Source: an uncultured Bacillota bacterium
GTDB lineage: Bacteria > Bacillota_I > Bacilli_A > Izemoplasmatales > UBA1188
Direction: 5' to 3'
Assembly (NCBI GenBank): GCA_937907585.1
Contig: CALCVH010000085.1
Coordinates: forward strand, 1-42,669
Length of the DNA stretch: 42,669 nt
The position numbers and the translations under genes were made by a program. This document shows positions 24,961 through 33,604 of the stretch, piece after piece. The notes under the pieces are model-generated. The model searched no databases and was not told the DNA's origin. It saw only the letters and a list, made by a program, of their open reading frames with translations. Each line of letters begins with the position of its first letter. Position 1 is the stretch's first letter.

Positions 24961-26775
24961 TTAGTTGTCTAATCCATCTACAAATTCAGCTAAATAAGCA
25001 TCATCGTAGAAATATTCATAATCAATTTCGTAATCAACTTCAATACCATTTTGTACATCAACGAATTCATATTCACCATTTTCTCTACCAGCGTAATATG
25101 TAGTGCAGTTAAATCCAGATGTATAAATTGAAGTTCCATCAAGCAAGCATAATGGAAGAATAGAGCACATACCACCACCTGTTCTTTGACCTATTAGTTT
25201 GATTCCTGCATCTTTACAAACAATTGAGAATGCATTTGCGGCACTATATGAATATTCAGATGTTAATACATACCAATTATAGTTACTATAAACATCCGCA
25301 TCAGTACATTCGCCATCAAGATTAGTATCTACGTTATAACATACAGAAACAGCGTGATCGAAATCTTTATAGTATTCTTCCACATAGATATCCTTTATAA
25401 AGTATCCAAGAACTCTAATCATAGCGCCAACATTTCCGCCACCATTTAAAGAAACATCAATTATAATATTCTTAATGTCTGGATTTTTAGAAATCTTATC
25501 AAGACAATATTTAAACATGAAAAAACTGTCCTTTTGATAAGCATCATTTTTAACTGAACCATCTTCGTTATAAATTTCTGATGATTCTGCAGTTTCAAAT
25601 CCATCAAAATCAATAATTGCGGTATCGCCAGAGAATCTTACATAACCTGGATTGCCTAATTTTGCTTCCTTATCGTCATGTAAATCCCAATATAATTTGT
25701 TGTTTTCTAGGAATGCTGCTCCAACGTCACTAGCTGTAATATTGAATTCAACATCTGGTTTTGAATAGAAACCAGGATGAACTGTATATGTATGTCCGTC
25801 ATCTAAATCTTTAAAACATAATGCTTTATAAGCAACATTGTTTTTAGAAGATAGTTTAGACATTAGTCCAGTTAATGTTGCTGGAGATAAATGTTCCTTA
25901 AGAGATGTAAAGTTTTCGGTCTCTTTTACACCAAATACTTCATCAAAAATAAAGAATAATTGATTTAATAAATCTTCTCTTTGTTCTGAAGTTTGGTTTG
26001 TTCCAGCTAATGAACTAGATTTAACACGAGTATAATCTTCGCTAGATAAACTTGTTAAATCAGTGTAAACGAAAATAAATTCATCGCCATTAAAGAATAA
26101 GTTGCAGTAATTAAAAGTGTTAACAAATAAGTTTAGTACCCAATAAGGAGCCATATATTGATCACCATATTTAAAGAAATCTATATCGTATTCCTTCATT
26201 GAATATGTCGCAACATAATTATCGTTAGAATATGATTTTTCCTCTATTTCATATAAAGCATAATCATAATCTGTTTCTTCCATTTCAGGAGTATTGTTTC
26301 CAAAATATAAATTTAACTTAATAACATCATTTTCTAAATCAAGAACCATATCACAGTCTTCAGATTCATTCGTTTCTTCATCTGTATAAGTCCAATATAT
26401 TCTATATGTAGTATCAGTTTTTTCAAATTTATAGTTTTCGTATAACAAATATCCATCCATCGCAACGAAGAATTCATCCACGTCTAAATATAATAGAGTT
26501 TCATTTCCTGCATGAACATCTTTACTAAAATAATAACCATTTAGTTTATCATTTTTAAGAACATATTCATCATTTAAGTCTTCTAAAGCATATTCTTTTT
26601 TCTCAATCAAAGCTGATACTTCTGTTTCAGATACCTCTGATGATTGAACAGAAGATGGCTCAAGAGTAGTTGATTCAGATGTTGTGCTTGAGCTTGAGCT
26701 TTCGCTTTTAGTTGCACAAGCAGTCAAAGAAACAACTATTAGTAATGAGATAAATATTAATAAATTTTTCTTCAT
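24961..26775 (-). CDS. S41-family peptidase-like lipoprotein
   Basis: A 604-residue lipoprotein: lipobox LTAC (Cys20), then a Ser/Thr/Glu-rich linker (about 24-55). The C-terminal 200 residues match the S41 (C-terminal processing protease) core: FSGDTAIIDFDGF, IIIDVSLNGGGNVGAM, SEYSYSAANAF with Ser511 as nucleophile, and LIGQRTGGG. The CtpA catalytic Lys, expected about 25 residues after the Ser, is Met here, so it would have to use another S41 catalytic arrangement or be inactive. No PDZ domain is evident. The ribosome site is AAAGGAG. It is expressed divergently from the NERD-like gene. Confidence 0.72.
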   Translation of the reverse strand: MKKNLLIFISLLIVVSLTACATKSESSSSSTTSESTTLEPSSVQSSEVSETEVSALIEKKEYALEDLNDEYVLKNDKLNGYYFSKDVHAGNETLLYLDVDEFFVAMDGYLLYENYKFEKTDTTYRIYWTYTDEETNESEDCDMVLDLENDVIKLNLYFGNNTPEMEETDYDYALYEIEEKSYSNDNYVATYSMKEYDIDFFKYGDQYMAPYWVLNLFVNTFNYCNLFFNGDEFIFVYTDLTSLSSEDYTRVKSSSLAGTNQTSEQREDLLNQLFFIFDEVFGVKETENFTSLKEHLSPATLTGLMSKLSSKNNVAYKALCFKDLDDGHTYTVHPGFYSKPDVEFNITASDVGAAFLENNKLYWDLHDDKEAKLGNPGYVRFSGDTAIIDFDGFETAESSEIYNEDGSVKNDAYQKDSFFMFKYCLDKISKNPDIKNIIIDVSLNGGGNVGAMIRVLGYFIKDIYVEEYYKDFDHAVSVCYNVDTNLDGECTDADVYSNYNWYVLTSEYSYSAANAFSIVCKDAGIKLIGQRTGGGMCSILPLCLLDGTSIYTSGFNCTTYYAGRENGEYEFVDVQNGIEVDYEIDYEYFYDDAYLAEFVDGLDN

Positions 26776-26829
26776 ATTTCTCCTTTGTCTTTTCTTTTTT
26801 TATATTATAAAATATATTATAGAATATAA

Positions 26830-26857
26830 TTGAAAAAAAGAAATATGTTTTTATAAT
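26830..26857 (+). promoter_or_regulatory. Promoter of NERD-like gene
   Basis: TTGAAA, 16-base spacer and TATAAT, about 35 bases before ATG 26893. AAAGGTGG is the ribosome site. Confidence 0.5.
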
Positions 26858-26892
26858 ATTTTTAATATTATAATAATTTAAAAGGTGGTTTT

Positions 26893-27510
26893 ATGTTTTT
26901 AGCGGATGCGTTAACAAATATGACTTTTATATTATTTGGTGCATTTATTACATCTATATTTGTTTTTTCTAGAAGTCATATAGGAAAGGTAATTAATGGT
27001 AGAGACTTATCTTTATCTCTTCTTGGAAGTAATAAAAAGGATAAAAAATATGTTTTTAAAAAGCTATATGTTAAAGATAATGATAAATTTGAAAGGAATG
27101 TTTCTTTAGTGATTAATAGAGATGGAGTCTTTTTATTTTATTACGTTTCTGAAAGAGGCATGCTTTACGGAAGAGAAAACGAAGATGAATGGTATTCTTC
27201 AGTATATAAAACAGATAAACCAAAATATTATTTTCAAAATCCAACTAAGAGAATAAAATATTTATGCAAAACATTAGAAAATGAATTTAATATTAAAAAT
27301 ATACATCCGTTTATTGTATTTCTAGATGGAAGACTAAACAATATTCATACTGAGATTTACACAATCTATCCAATGGATATTAGGAATTCTTTTAAACTAT
27401 TTCATACAGATAATCCAGTATATAGTGTTGATGAACTAAATGAATTGTATGTTAAGATTAAAGATTATAATGCATTAAATAAAAAAATATACAAAGAATT
27501 GCGCAAATAA
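26893..27510 (+). CDS. Membrane-anchored degenerate NERD-like protein
   Basis: A 205-residue protein with an N-terminal membrane helix (about 8-26). The rest follows the layout of the nuclease-related NERD domain: a strand entering INRDGVFLFYYVSERG (74-89), a glycine turn with LYGRE, a tryptophan (Trp100), FQNP (114-117) before a helix, and a late strand FIVFLDG (140-146). In active NERD domains the second strand ends with an E-x-K pair; here the matching positions read YYVSER, so the nuclease centre appears lost. Family call is by pattern and is moderate. It is a single gene with its own promoter and shared terminator. Confidence 0.5.
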   Translation: MFLADALTNMTFILFGAFITSIFVFSRSHIGKVINGRDLSLSLLGSNKKDKKYVFKKLYVKDNDKFERNVSLVINRDGVFLFYYVSERGMLYGRENEDEWYSSVYKTDKPKYYFQNPTKRIKYLCKTLENEFNIKNIHPFIVFLDGRLNNIHTEIYTIYPMDIRNSFKLFHTDNPVYSVDELNELYVKIKDYNALNKKIYKELRK

Positions 27511-27554
27511 AAAACTGGAATTTTTGGGATTAACCAGAGATTCCAGTTTTTTTT
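27511..27554. terminator. Bidirectional terminator
   Basis: AAAACTGGAAT and ATTCCAGTTTT form an 11-bp stem around a 21-base loop with A runs on the left and T runs on the right. It serves the converging NERD-like gene (plus) and the opp operon (minus). Confidence 0.8.
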
Positions 27555-27565
27555 ATTTTTTTAGT

Positions 27566-27781
27566 CTACCAAAGAAGTCCTAATATCGCAAGAGCACCTA
27601 AAATAATCAAGACTAAAATAATTACGACAGGCAAAAATATAACCAAGAATGAAGATAGAATAAGAGCAGGAACATCTTTTTTTTCAAGTTCAATTTTCTC
27701 TTCTTCTTTTACTTTTTCATTGTATGGATCTTTTTTATCATATTTATTTACAATCTCAAAGTATCTAGGCCTTTTACTCAT
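27566..27781 (-). CDS. Small C-terminal-anchored membrane protein of opp operon
   Basis: A 71-residue protein with a charged N-terminal half rich in Lys and Glu (about 1-36) and one long or paired hydrophobic segment (about 38-70) ending at the C-terminus. It overlaps the end of oppF by 8 bases and is the last gene of the transporter operon, so it is probably translated with OppF. No family was recognised. A structural or regulatory subunit of the transporter is a plausible guess only. Confidence 0.6.
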   Translation of the reverse strand: MSKRPRYFEIVNKYDKKDPYNEKVKEEEKIELEKKDVPALILSSFLVIFLPVVIILVLIILGALAILGLLW

Positions 27782-29417
27782 TGTTTTCTTCTTTAGCTTC
27801 CTCTTTTTCTAAATCGCTCGCTCTCATTGTTTTCTTTTCCATTTTTGGAAGTTCAAACAAATATGAGCCATCCTCTGAAAGTTTCTTTTCAAGGAAATGA
27901 CATGCTACAAAGTGTCCAGGTTCAACTTCTTTAAGTTCAGGTGGAACTCTCTTACATTTTTCACAAGCCATATAACATCTTGTATGGAACTTACAACCTT
28001 GTGGTGGACGAATTGGTGATGGGATATTACCTTCTAATATGATTCTTTCTTTATCTAATGAATCAATATCAGTTGTTGGAATTGATGATAATAAAGCGAT
28101 AGTATATGGATGTCTTGGATCTTTGAATATTGTTTCAGAATCAGCAAATTCAACAAGATTTCCTAAATACATTACACCAATTTTATCAGATATGTATTTA
28201 ACAACAGCTAAATCATGAGAAATGAATAAATAAGTAAGGTTATCTTTTTCTTTTAATTCATTTAATAGATTGATTATTTGAGATTGAATAGAAACATCTA
28301 ACGCAGATACGCATTCATCACAAACAACAAATCTAGGTTTAACTGCAAGAGCTCTAGCTATACAGATTCTTTGACGTTGTCCGCCAGAGAATTGGTGTGG
28401 ATATCTATGCATCATATAGCCTTGAAGGCCACATTCATCCATTACATCAAGGATGTACTGTTTCATTTCTTTAGAACCATGTTTATAGTAGTTATGAGTT
28501 ACTAGACCTTCTTCAATAATCTGTCCAACAGTCATTCTTGGATTTAAGCTAGAATATGGATCTTGGAAAATTATTTGTAAATCTTTTCTCAAGAGTCTCA
28601 TTTCACTATATCTTAATCTAGCAAGATCTATACCATTATCTACCATTGCCTCATATTTTTGGAATTTTTCATCTTGACTGAATTGTTCCTTAAATGTAGC
28701 AAATGCTTCTCTATGATCTAAGGTGTTTTTCTTGTAAGTTTCAACAAGTTTTGTATAAGAATCAAGTTTTTGTTTTTCTTTTTCAAGTTTCTTTTCTGAA
28801 TTCTTATCTGAATCTTCTAACAGTTGAATCTTAGCTTTTGTATTATCGATTTTTAAATTTAATTTAGCAATCTTTACAGATTCATTATAAATATTTAATA
28901 AAAGATTTAATCCTTCTTGTTTCTTTTGATGATCCTTAATCGCATATAAACCACCAACAATTTTTGTTATATTAAGCAAAGCAGTTTTAGAAGATGCAGT
29001 AGAAATGTTTCTATTTTGTAATGTGAAGAAATCTGCTTTTTCTTCACCGCCCATTTCCTCAACCATTTGAGAGTACTTCATAGAATCAGCTAAATGCTTT
29101 TTGTACTCTTTATCATACTTATTTAAGTGTACAATTGTATCTTTTACATATTTTGGAGAGAGTTCAGAAATCTGTCTTCCATAATATATAGTTTGGCCAG
29201 CTGTTTGATTATATAATTGTAGAAGTACCCTACCAAATGTTGACTTTCCACAACCTGATTCTCCAACAAGTCCTATTGTTTCGCCTTCATAGATATCTAA
29301 AGAGATATCTTCATTAGCTTTTACAAAGAACTGTTCTTTTTGGAAAATTGATTGTTTAGCAATAGGAAAGTATTTTTTTAGATTAGAAATCGACAATAAC
29401 TTCTTTTTTGTGTTCAT
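27774..29417 (-). CDS. oppF: Oligopeptide ABC transporter ATPase OppF with large insertion
   Basis: A 547-residue ATPase, about 220 residues longer than ordinary OppF. Walker A GESGCGKST is at 52-60. A segment of about 180 residues (roughly 88-270), rich in Lys/Glu and with heptad-like coiled-coil stretches (LEDSDKNSEKKLEKEKQKL), separates it from the Q-loop QDPYSSLNPR (285-294). Then come FSGGQRQR, VVCDECVSALDVS and ISHDLAV. The C-terminal oligopeptide domain has the cysteine cluster GCKFHTRC...C..C. The start overlaps oppD by 35 bases and has AAGGAGAG upstream. It pairs with OppD to power peptide import. Confidence 0.93.
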   Translation of the reverse strand: MNTKKKLLSISNLKKYFPIAKQSIFQKEQFFVKANEDISLDIYEGETIGLVGESGCGKSTFGRVLLQLYNQTAGQTIYYGRQISELSPKYVKDTIVHLNKYDKEYKKHLADSMKYSQMVEEMGGEEKADFFTLQNRNISTASSKTALLNITKIVGGLYAIKDHQKKQEGLNLLLNIYNESVKIAKLNLKIDNTKAKIQLLEDSDKNSEKKLEKEKQKLDSYTKLVETYKKNTLDHREAFATFKEQFSQDEKFQKYEAMVDNGIDLARLRYSEMRLLRKDLQIIFQDPYSSLNPRMTVGQIIEEGLVTHNYYKHGSKEMKQYILDVMDECGLQGYMMHRYPHQFSGGQRQRICIARALAVKPRFVVCDECVSALDVSIQSQIINLLNELKEKDNLTYLFISHDLAVVKYISDKIGVMYLGNLVEFADSETIFKDPRHPYTIALLSSIPTTDIDSLDKERIILEGNIPSPIRPPQGCKFHTRCYMACEKCKRVPPELKEVEPGHFVACHFLEKKLSEDGSYLFELPKMEKKTMRASDLEKEEAKEENNE

Positions 29418-30399
29418 CGCTCTTTCTCTCCTTTTTATTTGGATAGAAGCATCTAATAGATTGTCCTTCGTTAACTTTAATCAATTCTGGTTCTTCTTCT
29501 ACACACTTCTTTGTACAATATTTACATCTAGGGGCGAATTTGCATCCTTTTGGTAAAGCTAGAGGATGTGGTACAACCCCTGGAATAGGTTCTAGTTTAG
29601 TATCATTGCTATCCAATTTTGGTATTGAATGCATCAAACCTTCAGTATATGGATGAGACATTTCACAATCAGTAAATATTGTTCTAGCTGATGCTTGTTC
29701 TACAACTTGTCCACAATACATTACAACTACGTCATCTGCCATTTCATTTATTACGCCAAGATCATGCGTAATAAAGATGATAGATGTTTTATTATCTTTT
29801 TGTAATTCATTCATCAAATTTAAGATTTGGGCTTGAATCGTAACATCTAAAGCAGTAGTTGGTTCATCTGCAATCAATATTTTTGGTTTGCACGCAAGAG
29901 CCATTGCGATCATGACTCTTTGTCTCATACCACCAGATAATTGGTGAGGATATTGTCTTAATACCTCTTCAGGATTTGGGATCTGAACTGCATAAAGCAT
30001 TTCAAGAGCCTTCTTTTCTGCTTCTTTTTTAGACAATCCTTGGTGAATCATAAATGGTTCTCTAAGTTGTCTTTTAATATCAAATATAGGGTTTAATGAT
30101 GTCATTGGTTCTTGGAAAATAACAGATATCTTGTTACCTCTTATTTCATACATTTCATTGATAGATAATTTTGTTAAATCCTTTCCATCAAATAGTATTT
30201 CACCAGAATCTATATATCCATTCCCGTCAAGAAGTCTTAAAATGCTCATTGCGGAAACACTTTTTCCAGATCCTGATTCTCCAACAATTCCAATTGTTTT
30301 TCCTTCTTCAAGAGAGTAAGAAACATCATTTACAGCCTTTACTATACCTTTGTCGGTCTTAAAGAATGTATGTAAATTTTTAACTTCTAATAATGGCAT
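29383..30399 (-). CDS. oppD: Oligopeptide ABC transporter ATPase OppD
   Basis: A 338-residue ATPase of normal length. It has Walker A GESGSGKSV, Q-loop QEPMTSLNP, signature LSGGMRQR, Walker B ILIADEPTTALDVT and switch ITHDLGV. The C-terminal part has the OppD/F extension GCKFAPRCKYCTKKC, a cysteine cluster that can hold an Fe-S centre. It forms the nucleotide-binding pair with OppF. It starts 13 bases after oppC. Confidence 0.95.
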   Translation of the reverse strand: MPLLEVKNLHTFFKTDKGIVKAVNDVSYSLEEGKTIGIVGESGSGKSVSAMSILRLLDGNGYIDSGEILFDGKDLTKLSINEMYEIRGNKISVIFQEPMTSLNPIFDIKRQLREPFMIHQGLSKKEAEKKALEMLYAVQIPNPEEVLRQYPHQLSGGMRQRVMIAMALACKPKILIADEPTTALDVTIQAQILNLMNELQKDNKTSIIFITHDLGVINEMADDVVVMYCGQVVEQASARTIFTDCEMSHPYTEGLMHSIPKLDSNDTKLEPIPGVVPHPLALPKGCKFAPRCKYCTKKCVEEEPELIKVNEGQSIRCFYPNKKERKSDEHKKEVIVDF

Positions 30400-30412
30400 A
30401 ATTTCTTACCTC

Positions 30413-32425
30413 CTACTTACTTCTGCTGCTCTTAGGATCTAATACATCTCTAAGAGTATCACCTATGATATTAATGCAGATTGTAGCAATTCCTAAGAAT
30501 ATTGCAGGGAATACCCATTGCCACCAGAAGTTGCTAATAGTAATATCATTTTTAGCACCATTTAGCATATTACCCCAAGTAGGTCTAGGAAGTTGTACAC
30601 CAAATCCTAAATATGAAAGTGATGATTCAGTAAGTAAACATCCAGCAAAATCTAATGTTACACTTACTAGAATGATAGATACTACGTTTGGTAAAATATG
30701 TCTAAATGCAATCTTAGTCTCTTTAACACCCATAGCTTTAGCAGCTAATACAAAGTCTTTTTCTCTTTCTGCAAGAACTTGTCCTCTAATCATGTGAGCA
30801 AGTCCTGTCCAAGAAAGAATACCAAGAATTAACATTATAATAAATATTCTAGTGTTTTCACTTACAGTTGTATATGTTAATACGTGTGATAATAACATTG
30901 CGAATGGCAAGAATGGTATTGCGCTTACAATTTCTGAAACACGCATTAATAACATATCTACCCAACCACCAAAATAACCAGATATTACACCTATTATAAT
31001 GGCAATAATTGTAGATATAATAACAGCAACTGCACCAATTGTCATGGTCATTTTTCCACCATGAATAATTCTTGTTAGAATGTCTCTTCCAAGTGAGTCA
31101 GTTCCAAAGAAATATCCTTTTAATCCATATGATTTAATTAATTTTCCATCATTGGCAATATAAGATTGTTTAGAACCGGCAAATATTTCATTTGCTTCAA
31201 CTCCGCTAAATGATGCTTGATTCTTGTCATTCAAACCCCAAGAATATGCTTTATTCTTGTCAGAAAGCATTATGAAATGTTTTTGACCAGAAATAATTTT
31301 AACAGGTTTTTCTCCTTCAGATAAAACAGGGAATACATCTTCATTATATCTAAATGCTCCTGTTACAACCATTTCACCATCAGTTAAAATGAAACAATAT
31401 ACATCTGAAACAGCTGCTATATCTAGAACACCAATGTTATTAACATACTTCTTAAAGTTAGAAATTTTTGTATTTTTTCCACTCTCATCTTTTTTGTTGC
31501 TATATCCTACTTCTCTACCAAAGATTGAAACACCACCGTCAATCTTACCATCATTAGTAAGAACAAAAGTATAATAACCACTAAATGCAACTTTTTTGAT
31601 GTTTGTAAGGCCATTTAGTTCAGACATATTCATTATAGATCTTGGATTTCCCCAATAATACACTTTGTTATCATACACTAGTGCAGTTGCTTGATTTCCA
31701 CATTCTAATTGTTGAATTTTTGTAACATCTAATCTAAAGTCATCTTCTAACCATTCATCTGGCATATATAGCATTCCTGCTTCATTGCCATATCCACATT
31801 GTGCGAGGCTATTATCTCCCCAACAGTATATTTTTCCTTCAGTTGTTATTGCAACAACATGGTCTGTACCTGCTGCTGCATATAGAACATTATTTTTATC
31901 GAGTCCTTCAGGTAATTTTGCATAATTATGTTTAGTTAATGCATCTTTTGCATATCCCCAAATATAAAGTTCATTATCATTTGATACACCTACAGTAAAG
32001 CTGCCTGTACCACTAATGCTTCTAATGTTATTTTTTAAGCCTGAAGGGATGCTCCTCATAGAATAGTTTGGAGCAATATTTGCTTGTGTTTTATCTGTAT
32101 AGTTTAAATCTATCTTAACAAATAATGGTCCAATAAACACTAATGCAAAAAGTAAGAATAATACAACTAATGCTCCAACTGCAAGTTTTCTTTTAAAGAA
32201 AGTTTGAGCAGCCATCTTAGCTGGACTTTCTAGGTTCTCAATTTTGAATTTATCTTCATCAGATAGTTCTTTAGACGCTCCAAAGAACATTCTTCTAAAC
32301 CATCTAAATATAGTTTTGAAAAACGAACCTACATAGAAAAGGAAACCTTTTTTCTTTTCGTTAGTATTATTATTTTCGTCTAATACTTCGTTTTGATTTT
32401 TAATTTCTTCACTCATATTAGCCAC
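30413..32425 (-). CDS. oppC: Oligopeptide ABC permease OppC carrying an RCC1-like beta-propeller
   Basis: A 670-residue permease, more than twice the usual 300. Residues 1-80 are cytoplasmic and charged; helix 1 is at about 82-104. Residues about 135-435, outside the membrane, show seven RCC1-type repeats, each with a strand pair ending in WG or similar: LYIWGYAKD, IYCWGDNS, VYYWGNP, GVSIFGREVG, MVVTGAF, AYSWGLNDKN, and LIKSYGLKG. The normal OppC sequence resumes with FFGTDSLGRDILTRIIHGG (439-457), followed by about five helices and the EAA loop AAKAMGVKETKIAFRHILPN. So the propeller sits in the first extracellular loop. It directly abuts oppB. Confidence 0.92.
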   Translation of the reverse strand: MANMSEEIKNQNEVLDENNNTNEKKKGFLFYVGSFFKTIFRWFRRMFFGASKELSDEDKFKIENLESPAKMAAQTFFKRKLAVGALVVLFLLFALVFIGPLFVKIDLNYTDKTQANIAPNYSMRSIPSGLKNNIRSISGTGSFTVGVSNDNELYIWGYAKDALTKHNYAKLPEGLDKNNVLYAAAGTDHVVAITTEGKIYCWGDNSLAQCGYGNEAGMLYMPDEWLEDDFRLDVTKIQQLECGNQATALVYDNKVYYWGNPRSIMNMSELNGLTNIKKVAFSGYYTFVLTNDGKIDGGVSIFGREVGYSNKKDESGKNTKISNFKKYVNNIGVLDIAAVSDVYCFILTDGEMVVTGAFRYNEDVFPVLSEGEKPVKIISGQKHFIMLSDKNKAYSWGLNDKNQASFSGVEANEIFAGSKQSYIANDGKLIKSYGLKGYFFGTDSLGRDILTRIIHGGKMTMTIGAVAVIISTIIAIIIGVISGYFGGWVDMLLMRVSEIVSAIPFLPFAMLLSHVLTYTTVSENTRIFIIMLILGILSWTGLAHMIRGQVLAEREKDFVLAAKAMGVKETKIAFRHILPNVVSIILVSVTLDFAGCLLTESSLSYLGFGVQLPRPTWGNMLNGAKNDITISNFWWQWVFPAIFLGIATICINIIGDTLRDVLDPKSSRSK

Positions 32426-33472
32426 CTACTTATTTACCCTAATTCTCGGATCTATAAATCCGTATGCAATATCGATTACGAGATTCCCGAAAAGACCTAT
32501 TACAATATAGAATAATTGAAGAGCGAGTATTACTTCGTTATCATTTACATTTAATGCTTTGTAATAGAATTCACCTATACCATTTAGTGAGAATATATGC
32601 TCAATCATCATTGATCCTGAGAATATACCTAAGAACCACCCAATTATTAATGTTACGATAGGAATTAATGCATTTCTCCAAGCGTGTGAATAAATGACAA
32701 CCCTTTCTTTTAAACCTTTTGCTCTTGCGGTTCTAATACAATCTAATGAGAGCGCTTCTATCATAGAAGCTCTTACATATCTTGTCATACCACCGAGTGA
32801 ACAGAAAGTCATTACCATAAGAGGTAATACTAAATAATACATTCTATTCCAGAATTGTTGCATAGGTGTCATTTCAAAATATCCCGTATTCGTATGGGCT
32901 CCTGATACTGGGAACCATTTCAATACAATGGAGAAGAAAAACATAAAGACAATTGCGATAATGAATGTTGGTAAACTGTAACCTATAATTGTACCAACTT
33001 GTACCGCAACATCCCTTTTTGATCCTCTTTTTACTGCACAAAAGATACCTAAAGGTATCGTTATTCCTAATCCTAATATGGTAGCAAAAATATTAATGAA
33101 AATGGTATTTTTCATTGGAGGTATTATTACCTCCTTAACAGGTTTATTATATTGTGTTGAAGTACCTAAATTTCCTTCTAAAATTCCATTAAATTTTGTA
33201 GTGCCGTTGGCATATTCATAAGGATACAATCCCATCCATCTAAGATATCTTTCAAACTTAGATCCATTTTCGCCATAATATCTTTGCCAGTAATCATATC
33301 TTTCAGCCCAATTGAATGCTTCTTTTGAACCTTTATATCCTTTAAGTTCATTTTGAGTTTCTGTGTAAGCTTTATCAATTGGAATCATGTTATAAACCAT
33401 GAATAAAACAAATGATAAGATAAAAAATATTAATAGGATATACAGTATTCTTTTTACTACATATTTAAACAT
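32426..33472 (-). CDS. oppB: Oligopeptide ABC permease OppB
   Basis: A 348-residue permease with about six helices. Helix 1 is at about 8-30; the following extracellular loop (about 31-125, with many Tyr/Trp/Lys) is longer than in most OppB proteins, which are near 306-320 residues. The permease core contains NLGTS, IPLGIFCAVKRGS and the EAA loop RTARAKGLKERVVIYSHAWRNALIP. It forms the channel with OppC. The ribosome site is AGGAGGATAAAGT. A strong hairpin separates it from oppA. Confidence 0.93.
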   Translation of the reverse strand: MFKYVVKRILYILLIFFILSFVLFMVYNMIPIDKAYTETQNELKGYKGSKEAFNWAERYDYWQRYYGENGSKFERYLRWMGLYPYEYANGTTKFNGILEGNLGTSTQYNKPVKEVIIPPMKNTIFINIFATILGLGITIPLGIFCAVKRGSKRDVAVQVGTIIGYSLPTFIIAIVFMFFFSIVLKWFPVSGAHTNTGYFEMTPMQQFWNRMYYLVLPLMVMTFCSLGGMTRYVRASMIEALSLDCIRTARAKGLKERVVIYSHAWRNALIPIVTLIIGWFLGIFSGSMMIEHIFSLNGIGEFYYKALNVNDNEVILALQLFYIVIGLFGNLVIDIAYGFIDPRIRVNK

Positions 33473-33506
33473 ACTTTATCCTCCTAGTTTTATATGTAAA
33501 GACTAT

Positions 33507-33542
33507 AATGATGGGACGTGATTAGCGTCCCATCATTTTTTT
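33507..33542. terminator. Intercistronic hairpin between oppA and oppB
   Basis: AATGATGGGACG and its exact complement form a 12-bp stem with a 7-base loop. The T run is on the plus-strand side; in the direction of the opp message the stem is followed by TATAGTCTTTA, a poor U tract. It probably stabilises or partly terminates the oppA message rather than ending the operon. Confidence 0.6.
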
Positions 33543-33604
33543 ACATATGCATATAGTTAGCAAAATAGATAACTATAATTATTAATTATTTGTTGTGTAC
33601 TATA

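Noticed and set aside
33500..33545. A plus-strand terminator implying a plus-strand gene between oppA and oppB.
   Set aside because: No plus-strand reading frame or promoter of any substance is present there.
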